From Heliopora coerulea (Eukaryota; Cnidaria; Anthozoa; Scleralcyonacea; Helioporidae), in assembly GCA_030142905.1 (NCBI GenBank), contig JASJOG010000165.1, forward strand, positions 186,001-250,000: a stretch of 64,000 nucleotides of DNA. The letters are read 5' to 3'. A model generated the notes under the pieces. That model saw only the letters and a list, made by a program, of their open reading frames with translations. It was not told the origin of the DNA and did no database searches. Shown piece after piece: positions 1 to 10,797 of this stretch; position 1 is the first letter of the stretch, and each line of letters starts with the position of its first letter. A program made the translations under genes and the position numbers.

Positions 1-232
1 ACTGCTTCAGGTATTTGTCGCTGGGCTGTGTCCCATCGTAAGGAACAAAAATATAAGGAAAAACTTGGTGAACATGAAGATAAGTCTTTTGACCAGAAGG
101 GATCGAGCCAAATATTAGTACAACTGGCACACGGCTGACATTTGACTCACGAAACTCAGAATACAAAATATCCAGTCCAGCAACAGGCTTTGTCACATAA
201 AAGTCTGCATCAACAATTCTAACAGTGAACAT
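1..232 (-). CDS. REV3L: REV3L-like DNA polymerase zeta catalytic subunit, first coding exon (partial)
   Basis: The reverse strand from an ATG at 232 stays open to the window edge and begins MFTVRIVDADFY, followed by PVAGLD, VPVVLIFG, GQKTYLHVHQVFPYIFVPYDG and KYLKQ. This is the N-terminal signature of REV3/pol zeta: the same order of MF-VRIV-ADYY, pGLD, PVVR-FG, and HLHG-FPY-YVPYDG is known in the animal family. REV3L is the catalytic B-family polymerase for translesion synthesis past DNA damage, working with REV7 in the nucleus. Only about 77 residues are inside the window; polymerase motifs would lie beyond the left edge. No intron interrupts the visible part. The next gene upstream on the same strand is CNOT2. 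Confidence 0.85.
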   Translation of the reverse strand, partial: MFTVRIVDADFYVTKPVAGLDILYSEFRESNVSRVPVVLIFGSIPSGQKTYLHVHQVFPYIFVPYDGTQPSDKYLKQ

Positions 233-1275
233 CACGTTAGTCTCGAAGATGTGTAGTTTGCCAGTCTAGTTGCTTGGCACTGGCGAGTGCACATGTTTGT
301 TTAAACCATTGAACTAGTTTAAACCTGCCTAACTGTGCCAGAATAATTCCATTCCAGTTGTCCTTGAGAAACGCATAACGTTCCTAAGGATACTCAAGAG
401 ACACGTACCGACAGATATGAGGTTGTCGCAGTAAATTCAAAATTTTTGTCTGACTCTGGGGTAAACCTACAGTATGTAGAGACTAAAGGATATTCTTATC
501 TCTAAAGCCAGAACCAAATCACACTAATCTTTCTCCTTTTCTTCCGGACGAATGATCGAACCTATTTCATGCTACAACCAAATGGGATTTGAACTTGACG
601 TCGTAGTATTTGAAATTAACATATCATTTGAAAGCCATATCAATCAATATCGTGGATCGTTTACGTTCGTGTAACCTTGAGAAGTTTTGACAAAAATTTT
701 TGTCCCATTCAAAAGAGACATAGTGTGTAAAGTGGATGTTAGGGCTGCATACCCCCAAAAAAGTCTCCCTACTTAATTTGCGAAGCGGAAAAAAACAAAA
801 ACAAAAAAAAATACGGTAACTATGAGCTTCAATCAATACCCGAGTTTTGTACAGTCTTTGTTTAAGTGTCCAGGTAAAAGGATAAAATAAATATTGTAAA
901 GGTAATTTGGTGCTCCCAACTTGATATCAAGTCCTCCATCCTCCCCCGACATCGTGAAAACGCTTGACACGCCACTTATCCAAAACAGACTTTTTAATTC
1001 TTGCACTTACGAATTACATACGACTTAGTTTAGTTACCAAAAAAGTAACGAGTCACCGACACTGCTTTGAACAACTCTTAGTAGATATTCACACTAAACT
1101 GGAAAATCATATTTCTTTCACAAGGATTTTTTCACAATATCCTTGGACCAGTTTCAGACGGTCGATATATCAATAGTGAGAGAGACAATAAAGAAGTGTA
1201 CTCTTTGGGAAGTCAAACGTACTTCTGTATACAAACAGATCAACAAACCTTCCTTCAACAAAGTTAAAAAACATC
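233..1275. other. REV3L upstream region, no gene seen
   Basis: This stretch lies immediately 5' of the REV3L start. I see no convincing ORF with family resemblance and no repeat with clear ends. It probably holds the REV3L promoter and 5' leader; a TTCCGGA-type ETS-like site near 543-549 is the only core-promoter-like motif I noticed, and that is weak evidence. Confidence 0.3.
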
Positions 1276-1417
1276 TATAAGATGATCAAGATTTAACTTT
1301 TTAAAAAACTTCAATATTCAACGTTTCGGGGTTTATCCCGAAACTTGACAAAGGGGCTGTGCCCCGAAACGTTGAAGATCAAAGTTTTTTAAAAAGTAAA
1401 ATCTTGATCATTTTATA
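1276..1417. repeat. Foldback repeat (palindromic MITE-like)
   Basis: The left arm (about 1276-1331) reads as the inverse of the right arm (about 1362-1417). Both contain CAACGTTTCGGGG or its complement, then A/T-rich runs, then GATCAAGAT or its complement. The centre holds a second CCGAAAC/GGGGC pair. The ACAAAGGGGCTGTGCCCCGAAACGT core resembles a motif common in cnidarian intronic repeats (see 4660-4690). Confidence 0.6.
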
Positions 1418-1740
1418 GTAAAATAAAATCATTTTAAAATCAAATCTTAATCATTTCATCCTAATTACAAAATTCGTTTTTTATTTTAGTTAGTTGAGAT
1501 AATGGTTGATATTATTATTTTATCACTGATCCTGATTATGCTCAAGATTGTGATTGTAATTATTATTGCATATTGTTTACATAAACCTTAAGCTATCTGA
1601 AATCACTTATTGAAAATAGTTGTATTGGTGTGCAACAATATTAAACAATGCATGCAGCAGTGAAGTCGCGCTTCATAGCTGCCTTCCCCTTGTGATTGTT
1701 CAACTCTTAGCCCGTCGAGTCTTTTCTTGGCCTCTTCTAA

Positions 1741-2290
1741 GGGGCTAATTTCATAGGAAAACGTCAATCAGCTATTTCAGCCGGGGCTGAAAGTGAGAAT
1801 CGGAAGTAAACCCAGGCAGGAATTTCTCGGTAGCCCATGTTGTTTGGGCAATTTGCATCCCCCCACATGTGTCAATCATCTTTTCATTCAGGACTGAAAT
1901 TTTTTCTAAATTTTTTCTATTGAAATTTTTTCAGGACTGAAACAGTTTTCTCTTGTAATAGTAATCCTAATGATTTTATTATCTTATCCTGTATTATAAT
2001 AATTTCTAACACTTTTGTAATAATTTATAATACTCTTGTAGTAGCTTATAATGTTCATGTGCACGCCCATTGTGGAAATCAGTTTCATACTGACGATGTT
2101 AGCGTGGGTAAATAAAGTTCTTCTATCTTCTATCTTCTATTTTTCAGCTTAGGTAGCTGAAACCGGGCTGAAACTTCAGCCCGGACTTAAACTTTCTTCA
2201 TGTAATCGCGAGCTCCGTTTTTCAAGTATATCATTGGAAGGCCGGGATGAAATTTCAACCCGGGCTGAACGTCTCCATTTAATCGGCCTC
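1741..2290. mobile_element. Non-autonomous PIF/Harbinger-type MITE
   Basis: The left end GGGGCTAATTTCATAGG and right end CCATTTAATCGGCC match, with changes, the termini of the complete Harbinger at 31,815-35,153 (GGCCCCGATTACATGG and CCATGTAATCGGGGCC). Both flanks are TAA (1738-1740 and 2291-2293), the 3-bp target duplication expected of this superfamily. The subterminal sequence is rich in the same CAGCCCGGGCTGA palindromes. It has no transposase and carries a nested LINE tail, so it is an old internal-deletion derivative. Confidence 0.7.
1930..2143 (+). mobile_element. LINE 3' end (CR1/L2-like) with short-repeat tail
   Basis: The block ends in AATAAAGTTC followed by three copies of TTCTATC, a typical tail of CR1/L2-type non-LTR retrotransposons. 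Upstream is an AT-rich 3' UTR without ORF. It lies inside the Harbinger-derived MITE and therefore inserted later. A LINE tail of the same style ends the element at 11,000-12,980. Confidence 0.55.
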
Positions 2291-2350
2291 TAAATCTTCT
2301 GGTTTCAGTACTTCTGGTATTTGTCGTCTCAGCATTCTAACTCCCGTAAT

Positions 2351-2569
2351 TTATCTCAGATGACTTCCTCGGTATGCTGCTGACCCTATGTTTTTTTCCA
2401 TTTCTTCCAGCAAATGGACCCTCGGTTCCGAGAATAAATCCATGTCACCGTGAAATATTTTGTTCCAAAAGCACAAAACTAAGCGACCACTAGATGCGAC
2501 TCTTATCGCAAGAAGTATTGCAGCTAAAGCATTGTGGTGAGTAAGTGCAGGCTGAAGCTCGACAACCAA
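2351..2569 (-). other. Unassigned 72-codon ORF
   Basis: An open frame from ATG at 2569 encodes a short protein with an Ala/Leu-rich helix-like middle (ALAAILLAIRVASS) and an acidic C-terminus. I do not recognise a family, and no splice-site pair clearly extends it. It may be a chance ORF or an exon of a decayed element. Confidence 0.15.
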
Positions 2570-3144
2570 ACCATGTAGCCATTTTCAATGCAACGCATGA
2601 ACAGTGTGAACCAATACACCACAAAAAAAACACACAGCACGCCAGTTTCTGTCATTTCTGCTTGGCATCTTCACAAGGTATAGGTAGTTAAGCAGTCGGC
2701 AAAACAAAGGATTGCTAGGCAAGTTTAATATTATCTATCGATGTGATTTAAAACTAGGAAGTTGGTCCGACATATGTGCTGCCTAAGCTGTGAAATTGAT
2801 ATGATAACGTTAATGAATATTGCATGATAGATGAATGGTGTAGACAAACTGTACACGCAGTGGCGAAGCTAAGCATACCAACTGGTCATACATGCTATGC
2901 AAATACAAACTATGTATGATATTTAGACATCAAGCAGAACATATCGTTCAAAAGGTATTTTTGAAGCAAGTTTTAGTTACGCTTAGTGTAACTACTACCT
3001 TGATCACTATAATTGCTGCTTTTTTATATGGTAACCATTGCGTTGGTGGATTATATGGACTGACTCCTGAATTGCTATGCTTAGCTTCGACATTGAAACT
3101 CTATGGGTTATCACTTCTTGTGTTTAAGAAATACCAAATTGATT

Positions 3145-3404
3145 CCCGTGTTTGGGTACTGTAATCCAAACACGCGGGATGTTGCGAGACTTGAGGAAGG
3201 CGTAAAAAAACACGAGCCACTAGGCGAGTGTTTCTAGCCTGTCGACAGTTGAGCGACGTCCCAGGTGTTTGAATCACATTATTGAAGCACAAAAACTGTT
3301 ACATGTTTCTTTCATGAAATAATAAGACTGAACGTGCAAAACAAACTTCAGTACACTTTTGGCTGGAAATTTCCTGTGTTTGGATACTCTTATCCAAACA
3401 CGGG
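3145..3404. mobile_element. MITE with imperfect self-palindromic ends
   Basis: Both ends carry CCCGTGTTTGGGTA...ATCCAAACACG or its inverse: 3145-3178 and 3373-3404. Each end is itself a palindrome (GTGTTTGGAT / ATCCAAACAC), and the two ends are inverted relative to each other. The 260-bp interior has no coding potential. The structure fits a short non-autonomous DNA transposon; the superfamily is not determined. Confidence 0.55.
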
Positions 3405-5708
3405 TATAAACCAATCAGAACTCGCGAATGAGTTACGTTATTTTATAAATAACACTTCTGTTATTTATTAATATTATTAACATATCGTGACCACCGCATA
3501 GGCAGCATATATGTCGAACGAGCACCTTAGCTCTCTCAGCCTCGGTTGCTCAATGGTTAGAGCTTCTCACGTATTGATCGCTAAAAAAGACTGGATAGAC
3601 CAACCCAGTCTGAAAAGGCGAGCACTAGTTTCTACTAAAGTGGCGTGACGTCATTTTTTCGAACATACTTCCATTTTAGAGGTCAGGTTAGGGTTAGTTT
3701 TAGAATTATGATCAGAGTTTATGTTTGGGTCAGGACTTACTTAAATGTCAGGTAATTTTGGAATGTCTGTTCCACAGACGAACTAGTGTTGACCATCCAG
3801 GCAATGCAGTTGCTCGATCCAGTTTGATGTAGAGATCCATGGGCGGATTTAGGAGGCGGCGAATCGGACGCGCGTCCCCTTTTTTGAGTAGTTGTCATGT
3901 GACTTTTTGCTTGGTTACAAAACACAAGTATTAAACTCATCGACCACCCAGAAGATTGATGATTATTTCAAACGAAAATCGGAACAAATAGCAAAGAAAA
4001 CGGAGAGTAGTTAGAAGAAATTCAAATAAAAAATACCGGAAACAACAGTAGCAAAAAATTATTCGACTAAAACGCCACAGAGTGGAATAAATTTGCGCAA
4101 AAAATATTTGCGCCCCCTCTTTCTCAAAATTCTAGATCCGCCCCCTGAGATCAGTGGTCTCGTCGGTCATCTGAATGCTGTGGATTCGATCCTCGTTCGG
4201 AGTTCAGAATACGTTTCTTTTTTGAGCGTACGAACTTGACCAGTGTCCACGTATCGTCTGGTTATTTATTCATGGGAAGTTTGTTTTCCATTTGAGAAGT
4301 ACAGCTTCATGCAGCTATACGAGAATGCAAGTCGTTGGAAGAGTTTCAGCTCCGACTGAAATTCTAAAAGCTCATGAAATGCTGGATAAGTCTTAGGGAT
4401 TTCTTCTCGAGCCGTGATTATATTTCAGCACTATACAAACACGACAACTCAAGTTCAATGACTTGATACGTAAAATATTTTATTATTAAATATCATTTTC
4501 ACTATATTATACAGTTATTAAAATAAAATAACAGTTTAATTACAGTGTAGTTTTTCACACTTTGTCGGTTAACTTTTTATCACATGATTCCTTTTCATAT
4601 AAAACCTAGTCTAGTTGCTATTCCACGGACGTAGTTGCTATCCCACGTTTCTTTCTCTGACGAAGGGTCTTTGCTCGAAACGTTGGAATTTTTTTGAGAT
4701 CAGTCGTGGTAGTTACTAGCCTTTGAACTTTTTATTAAAATATTGGGTTAGGGCCTCATTCGAATTTTTACGGTACATTAACGGTACATTAGGCTTTTAT
4801 ATTTTTTTGTATATGTTAGGCTTAAATTTGCACATTAAAATGAAACTTACGGTTCTTTAGAAATCGGTTTAAACATGAAAGTCGTGATAATATCGTATCA
4901 ACTCTGACCTGAATTTCTTTATATAGGTACTGTAGGTTATGTTTTGCTGTGTGTTTTTTTTTTTTTCGCTCATTGTTTACGCTGGCTACAATCTAAAATG
5001 CTTCGTGTTTGAAAAAGTCTCCATCTTCAATTGCTCCCAAGAATGCCCTGTCTCCAATTCCACACATTGCCTTGCATCATGGCTTGGATGGTGTGCTCAG
5101 TCTCTTCCTCAGCAATTCTTATCTTCATCCTTTGTTGGAATTGCAAGAAGCGAAAATACTGTAGCTTCAAGAATTGCTTCGAAAGATTGCGCTTAAGTTG
5201 CCCTTTCTGGTCAATGAATTTGTTATTCTTAATGAAATTTTTGTCCTTTTTCTTAACACTTTCTGGCGTGAATGAAATTGGGACGGGAATGTCTTTTGTA
5301 ACTTTGTTCTGGTAGCTGGCTGAGAGATCCATAAAACGGAAAAAAATCGAGACGAAACCGATTTGCTTCGATACGGACCTAAGTAACCTAAGGTTTCATC
5401 AACAACATACCAGTCCCCGAGTTTGCACACGGCCTTCTTGAGTGACCGGAATCCATGGCAGTGGTGGATCTAGAATATTCTGTGATTAGTTTCCGAGCGC
5501 CGAAGGTGCGAGAAACGCCTAAGGGGGGTCTGGCAGCAAGATGCTCTCCAGAAAGTGTTTAATTACTTGATTCTCCTTTTTTTCTTCTCCATTTTGAGGG
5601 CAGTTTTAACAAGAAAAATCTCATCAACCGTGGCAAACCATAATTTTATGGTCTATTTTATCATTCTGATTGTACATGAAAATTTTGGCCTGGTTTGCCA
5701 AAATTATG
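3405..5708. other. Intergenic repeat debris, no assigned gene
   Basis: Two tRNA-like stretches are visible: around 3535-3565 (GCTCAATGGTTAGAGC, an A-box-like sequence) and around 4150-4200 (CAGTGGTCTCGTCGGTCATC then GGATTCGATCC, A- and B-box-like). At 4660-4690 is CTGACGAAGGGTCTTTGCTCGAAACGTTGGA, a cnidarian-type repeat core. An ORF on the reverse strand (5332 to 5027, 101 codons, Lys/Gln-rich) has no family I recognise. The 5330-5460 segment is a diverged copy of a roughly 130-bp module that also occurs inside both Crypton copies (7387-7515 and 49,200-49,330). Confidence 0.4.
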
Positions 5709-7663
5709 ACTAGAAATACGTGCACGCAACAACCCCTCGCCCACACTCCAAAACAATCTCTGGAGAATCCAAGTAACAATGATAAGTTTTCAAAATTCGC
5801 AAAAAGACAAATCCTCCTGACTATAATTGGAAGAAGACATGCAATAAAAAAAATCCACACAGAATTTGGCTGCAAATAAACAACAATCCAAACAGATTTT
5901 CCGTCTTAAAAGAGGAGCATTCTCATAGATTATTAAACGGATACCGGCATTACGGACAGCTCATGATGGAATATTTTTCTGACATTTTATTTGACTTAAA
6001 AAATTGATAAATTATACATTACCTCAAAGTTTGTTGCAAATGTCTTTAAGATCTGCTATGATAAGAGTTAATGCTAAGTATTCATCCGGAAGTACAAGAC
6101 TTTGGTGACGAAGATGAAACGAATTACGAAATCGACGAAGTAAACAAAAAACACATGAACGAGTTCTGCAGTTTTATTGCTGACCAAATATCAGAAAATA
6201 CAAAACATAAAACAAAATACGACAAGCAAACATTGTGCAAGTTGTGTCGAAAGAAGAACGAGAAGAGGGAAGTAAAAGACGTACTTTTTCCAAGGCAAAA
6301 CATCAATAAAAATGAAAAATGGCGTATAAACCTGCAACTCTTGCGTATTTTCAACTAAGCGTTCAGTGGCACCTCAACACAAAGGGTTCAACAGTAAATT
6401 TACACACAGACGGCTTTAAACTTTTTGGAGAAGTTTTAAAATCCTGATGAAAGCATTACCGATCGAATACGGTAAAGGTCATCATGCACAAATCACTCTT
6501 GAAGTGAGAAAGACTGAAGCGGACAACGTTTGCCGAAGGATAATTTGGCGACCAAAAACAAGTAGCTTTGCAGCGAGTTACCTGGTGGCTGTTTACCTTG
6601 CATTTTTGTTTCGAGCCAAAAATACATCTTAACGTCTTCAAAGGGGTGACATTTCATAGCAAAAAAATTCCTGATTGAAGCAATGAAAGCATCCAAAGAC
6701 TGTCATGGCCTTGACAACTCTTCTGGATGACGAGTGTTCTATCCCACTTCTCAAACAATTGACCATGAACGCTGTCCGCTTAAATACTGCAAAATGTTCA
6801 AAAATAATCGTCGTACAGAGATGAATGAACCAGAATCTTCATTCTACTTTACCAATAAACACCAGCAAAATCCAGGCGGTAATACTTCTTACAAGAAGTC
6901 TCCCTTGGGGAAGAATGAAGTCGGGAAGCTACTTTTGAAAGCTGCTCAAAACAATTCCGTTCGCAAAACTTATACTTCAAAGCTACTCGATTCAGACTTA
7001 CCTGCTATTGTGCAGATCAGGTAAGTGGTTACCAGAACGTGAAAAGTCCCAAGATTTATACTAATCGACATCTATTCAACTTCAGTGAAGAATGTCGTTT
7101 TAATACAGTTAGTCGCTTAGCAAATGTCCTGACAGCAAGCGAGTCCCCTTACGTCTTTTGTTCATATAAATCAGAAAGAACCGAGACAAAGTGTTGCTGC
7201 AAAAAGTGAACAGTTGGCAAATGCATATTCCAACGAGCTACCTTTGAGAACTGCTCTGTCAAGTCATAAATTGTCCAGTTACCGAGGTGGCGAAACCAGC
7301 CGCGGGCACCAAGAAAGCCATTTCCTTTGCCGGTCTTAAATCATTTACTGACTTCAGTGTTCAAATAATGTAAACAACTTGCGAGAGATCCATACAAGGG
7401 AAGAAATAACGAGACCAAATCGATTTGCTTCGATACGGTACCTAAGTACGGTTTGTTCAACAAAATACCAGTCCCCGAGCTGGCACACGGCATTTTTGAG
7501 TGACCGGAACCCATGGATATATATATATATATATATATATATAAAGAAAGATACACAAACCGAAAATTTTTCTCCCTAGTAATCACCACGCGTGTAAAAG
7601 GACTCCACGCACGTCAAGATTAGTCCCCTCGCACCGCGCTTCGCGCGGTGGGCGAGGGGATTA
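5709..7663 (+). mobile_element. Decayed Crypton-like (tyrosine recombinase) element, copy 1
   Basis: The whole segment is repeated in the same orientation at 47,497-49,465 with few differences, which fixes its ends: ACTAGAAATACGTG on the left and GCGAGGGGATTA on the right. CCCCTCGCCCA at 5733-5743 is inverse to TGGGCGAGGGG at 7649-7659. It encodes pieces of a DUF3504/Crypton-type tyrosine recombinase (separate entry). Copy 1 keeps a 22-bp GC-rich hairpin near its right end that copy 2 lacks, and a (TA)n run near 7518. Frames are broken, so it is not autonomous. Confidence 0.65.
6071..7209 (+). pseudogene. Crypton-type tyrosine recombinase pseudogene (copy 1)
   Basis: Three open segments remain: 6071-6358, with an SAM-like N-terminal piece (ISENTKHKTKYDKQTL); 6447-6632; and 6734-7024. 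The last carries FYFTNKH, SPLGKNEVGKLLLKAA and NSVRKT-SKLLDSDLP, which align with the catalytic half of DUF3504/Crypton recombinases (family form ...PLGKN-GK..., NHSVRKT-..-LLDADVP). The HxxR histidine is Asn here (NNSVRK). The SGH-NLKS-type box continues only in another frame, as SGYQNVKS at about 7027, with His changed to Tyr. A frameshift plus lost catalytic residues make it non-functional. Family assignment is from motif memory, not a search. Confidence 0.6.
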
Positions 7664-8073
7664 ACAAGCTTTATGTTAAATGTGCTTAATAAGTTCATTT
7701 CAAACATTAAAAATACTTATCACACAACATGACAGAGTAAATGGATGTAAAACAGATTCAAGTAAATCATTTGCATTCTTTTGAATTATTTGTGGTTCCT
7801 GAAAAGGAACCGGTGCACAAAAAAACTAGTGCATGGAATCTTTGACTTGAAATGCCATGGATGTCTCGAAATTAATGGCTGATTGTTCATCAATGTCACT
7901 TGCTTTGTTGATTAGTCTAGTACGTCTTGGAAGTACTGCATGGAGCTGGAATTGAACCCTAGTCACCATGGTGAGTGATAGGTGCATTTCCACTGTGCCA
8001 CCAGTAAGTATTATTTCCTTTTAAGGAAATAATGGACTTTCATAGTGGAGTTTCAATGAGTTTCATAGTGGAG
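7664..8073. other. tRNA-derived SINE remnant in non-coding DNA
   Basis: On the reverse strand, about 8003-7938 reads GGTGGCACAGTGG (A-box-like) and, some 35 nt later, GGGTTCAATTCC (a near-consensus B box), the layout of a tRNA-derived promoter. No cloverleaf-quality tRNA is evident. The flanking DNA holds no gene I can support. Confidence 0.45.
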
Positions 8074-8505
8074 TTTTCAATGAGTTCTCGAGGTCAAAAA
8101 ATTTGACCAAAAAGTTAAAGGGTTAACCCATGGTTTTTGACGATTTTTCCAGCAGTTTGAAAGTATCCCAACCAGGTGAAAAGATGGTAGATTAGCTGAA
8201 ATGAGTTCATTTTTGCCTGATTTTAAGAATTTCAGGCATAGTTTCCAATGTGTTTTCGAGGTCGTAAAATTTAACAAAAAGTAAAGGGGTTAAGCCATGG
8301 TTTTAGGCGATTCGTCGACCATTTTCAAAGTTCCTCATCAAAGTGAAAAGATGGTAGATTAGCTGAAATAAGTTACTTTTGGCCTGACCTGAGCTATTTT
8401 AAGCCTAGTTTTCAATGAGTTCTCGAGGTCGAAAAATTTGGCAAAAAGTAAAGGGGTTAAGCCATGGTTTTTCACGAATTTTCCAGCATTATGAAAGTAC
8501 ACCAG
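8074..8505. repeat. Tandem repeat, 167-bp unit, about 2.6 copies
   Basis: Units start at 8074, 8241 and 8408 with TTTTCAATGAGTTCTCGAGGTC or a close variant. Each continues with AAAGGGGTTAAGCCATGGTTTT and then GTGAAAAGATGGTAGATTAGCTGAAAT. The period is exactly 167 between starts. The unit has no clear ORF. It sits immediately before the LINE fragment. Confidence 0.75.
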
Positions 8506-8762
8506 TAAGTCATTATTATCAGTGCCACCAGTAAGTCATTATTTCCTTTTATTTTTCCAAAAAAGGAAAAATCCTATAATTTTCGTGCGTTTTTACATTA
8601 CATTATTTTTCTTTGGTGTGATCATTCCACTTTCTAATCACAACAGAATTCTGAACGTTCAGTGGCCTCACCAATATCTACGAGTTATTCCACAGTCGAT
8701 GGTCGCTTCACCATACTACAAAACTACGAAAGCCATTGACGTAGACGGTTTTAGGGACAGAC

Positions 8763-9512
8763 ATGAGAGGGTTTGCAGGATGTGCTTTGGTTCTTGTCCT
8801 TATTACAGCGCTTCTGCGGGATTACCGAATGGCAAATATAGACGAGTCAAAGTTGGAAAGTTTCGAAGAACATCTGCGGGAATATCAGGACATCTCGTTA
8901 AGCAGAGAAGGCAAATTGTATCTCTACTTGTTGATACACAAGAGATATCGCCGCCATGCTGTGAAGCTGTTTGATAAGAAGAAGTTCCTGCTTACGAGTG
9001 TAAATTATGACCCGAAGTCGATTTCCCGTTTTCAGTTAAAGCGAGCGGCCGTAAGTGGGGATGTTGAAATAGATCCTTGGCTGTCTACGAGGATGGAAAG
9101 TCGAAATAAAAGTACATGCAAAGAGTGCAAAAGGACGATAGCAAGAAACCATCGAAGTGTGAAGTGTAATGTATGTGGTCTAACTTACCACATCAAATGT
9201 GCAGGAGTCCCGGTGAGTCAATATCGTCAATACACCCTTCAAAATGATGTATGGAAATATTCTGGCTGCCTGAATCGGAAGTGTAGCGATATACCTATAG
9301 GGAAGATATTTAATTTCTCTGAATCTTTCTTTGACGATAAGGATGATCAGTTTGCAAATGAAGAAATGTATGCAAGTGAAGACTGGCGTCCTGAAATAAT
9401 CAGAGATCGAAAGACTCCTGTGAGATTTTACTTATGCACTTAAATGTGAATAGCCTCCAAAATAGGAAAGAAGAAGTAGAATTGCTGATCCGTCAATTTA
9501 AAGCCCAAGTAA
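8763..9512 (+). mobile_element. LINE 5' fragment: leader, degenerate 2A-like motif, PHD-type zinc finger, start of endonuclease
   Basis: An ORF from ATG 8763 encodes 226 residues. A hydrophobic leader (CALVLVLITALLR) comes first. At 9057-9080 follows GDVEIDPW, resembling the 2A consensus GDVE-NPGP but lacking the final NPGP. A Cys/His-rich PHD-like finger (CKECKRTI...CNVCGLTYHIKC...CLNRKC) comes next, at about residues 119-180. After the stop a shifted frame at 9428-9512 reads LMHLNVNSLQNRKEEVELL, the start of an exo-endo-phosphatase (APE) endonuclease as in CR1/L2-type LINEs. The element is cut off at 9512, before the reverse transcriptase. It is a dead fragment. Confidence 0.7.
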
Positions 9513-9794
9513 TGTTTTATATCCTGTGCTAATAACGCATAACAACTAAATTAAAATATACCAGAATAAAGTATGTAAAAATTGAATAATTTCCAAAAAT
9601 TGCTCTGGTGCAAGAGTATTCCACCAGTGCAAGTAATATTGCACAACGGTCTAAAATTGCTCCACAACATCTACATATATACGTATGTATGTATGTAGAT
9701 GAAGTGTCGCTAAAGGATGTTCGTTGTTACTATTAGTTTCACCCCCGTAGACGATCTTCAGACAACTGGAAAAAATTCGGTTTGATTGCTCTTA
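9513..9794. other. Short non-coding gap between LINE fragment and Tigger element
   Basis: AT-rich DNA with a small TATGTATGTATGTA-like run near 9680-9700. I see no gene or repeat boundary here beyond the neighbouring elements. Confidence 0.3.
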
Positions 9795-10104
9795 TACAGT
9801 GGAACCCCGCCGTACGACCAACCCGTTAATACGACCACTTTTTTTCCCCCGAATAAGAGCCAATTTTTTTTCTTATCTGAAAACCTCGTTAATACGACCA
9901 ACGACCATATTTTGATGTCCCTTACTGTTTAATACGACCACTCAACGTGTTGAGTAATGCCTTTTTTGATATCAAATTCTGGTATGCGGTTTATAATTAT
10001 CTTAATTACACATTCGGCAAATAATTAACACTTAACCGTTTTCAATATTCATTTTAATTTTCATTAAACAGATAGAACGTGATTAAATATGTTTTTGGGT
10101 CGTT

Positions 10105-10590
10105 TTATCGTTTTCCTGCCTTCTTTTTTCTGCCACTTTCCTCTGCTCTTCTCTTTTGGCCATATTCCATTTCGACTCTAAAGGATAGGTTATTCGGGAT
10201 GTCCAGCAATTTGCTTAGCAAGTCAATGTTCTTTTCCTGTCCCAAAAATTTGTAAATGCATGGAATCTCCGTTCCATATCCCCCGCCCCGGTTGACAGCT
10301 GTTCCAATAACTTTAACTTCTGCTTTACTGCCGCTCTTTGCTAAAAAATGGCGAACTATCCCATTTCCATGATTTGTAGAAGCTAGTGCCCTTGGAATGT
10401 GACCAACTACATCTCCTTCCTTAATCACCGCAATAGCGTTCTTGTCTTGTTCATTGTCGTGTTCGCGCTTTAGTTCAAGAACTTCATCAATCTTGATTCT
10501 CCAGTATTCTTTGTAAACATGATATCCCCTTATCCCAAAAGGAACTTCGATTACTTTTGTGCTAGAAATATTTTCCATCGAGCCAGACAT
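10105..10590 (-). CDS. HIRAN-domain protein encoded by the Tigger element
   Basis: An uninterrupted 161-codon frame from ATG 10590. Residues about 18-115 match the HIRAN domain: GIRGYHVYKEYW, EVLELKREHDNEQDKNAIAV, GDVVGHIPRAL and, later, NRGGGYGTEIPCIY. The tail is basic (KKKAGKR), consistent with nuclear localisation. HIRAN domains, known from HLTF and Rad5-type proteins, bind DNA 3' ends at stalled forks. Here the domain stands alone, without the SNF2 helicase or RING found in HLTF. It lies inside the TIRs, head to head with the short ORF at 10,798. The intact frame inside a decayed element could mean recent mobility or retained use. The function in transposition is inference. Confidence 0.75.
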   Translation of the reverse strand: MSGSMENISSTKVIEVPFGIRGYHVYKEYWRIKIDEVLELKREHDNEQDKNAIAVIKEGDVVGHIPRALASTNHGNGIVRHFLAKSGSKAEVKVIGTAVNRGGGYGTEIPCIYKFLGQEKNIDLLSKLLDIPNNLSFRVEMEYGQKRRAEESGRKKKAGKR

Positions 10591-10797
10591 GACTCCTTCG
10601 ACGTTACCGGCGGAAATACGAGTGTATGCACGCGCAGGCTATGAAAAGCGCCGAATCTGTCATCGATCCATATTTCACACTTTTTCTAATTTAATCAGTG
10701 CAAAATTTTCACGCATGTCTCGAGGATTTTCCTGATTTATTACCTTTTGTCCGAACACGCTTCGCAGCTTTGTGTATAAGCACTTTGACCAGTCATC
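10591..10797. promoter_or_regulatory. Candidate bidirectional promoter between the two Tigger ORFs
   Basis: The 207-bp gap separates the start codons of two divergent ORFs within one transposon, so it should carry whatever drives both. It has GC-richer sequence near the HIRAN start (GACGTTACCGGCGG). I see no unambiguous TATA box. The assignment rests on position only. Confidence 0.35.

Noticed and set aside
2892..3164. 90-codon hydrophobic ORF
   Set aside because: No recognisable family, overlaps a MITE end, and lacks splice or promoter support.
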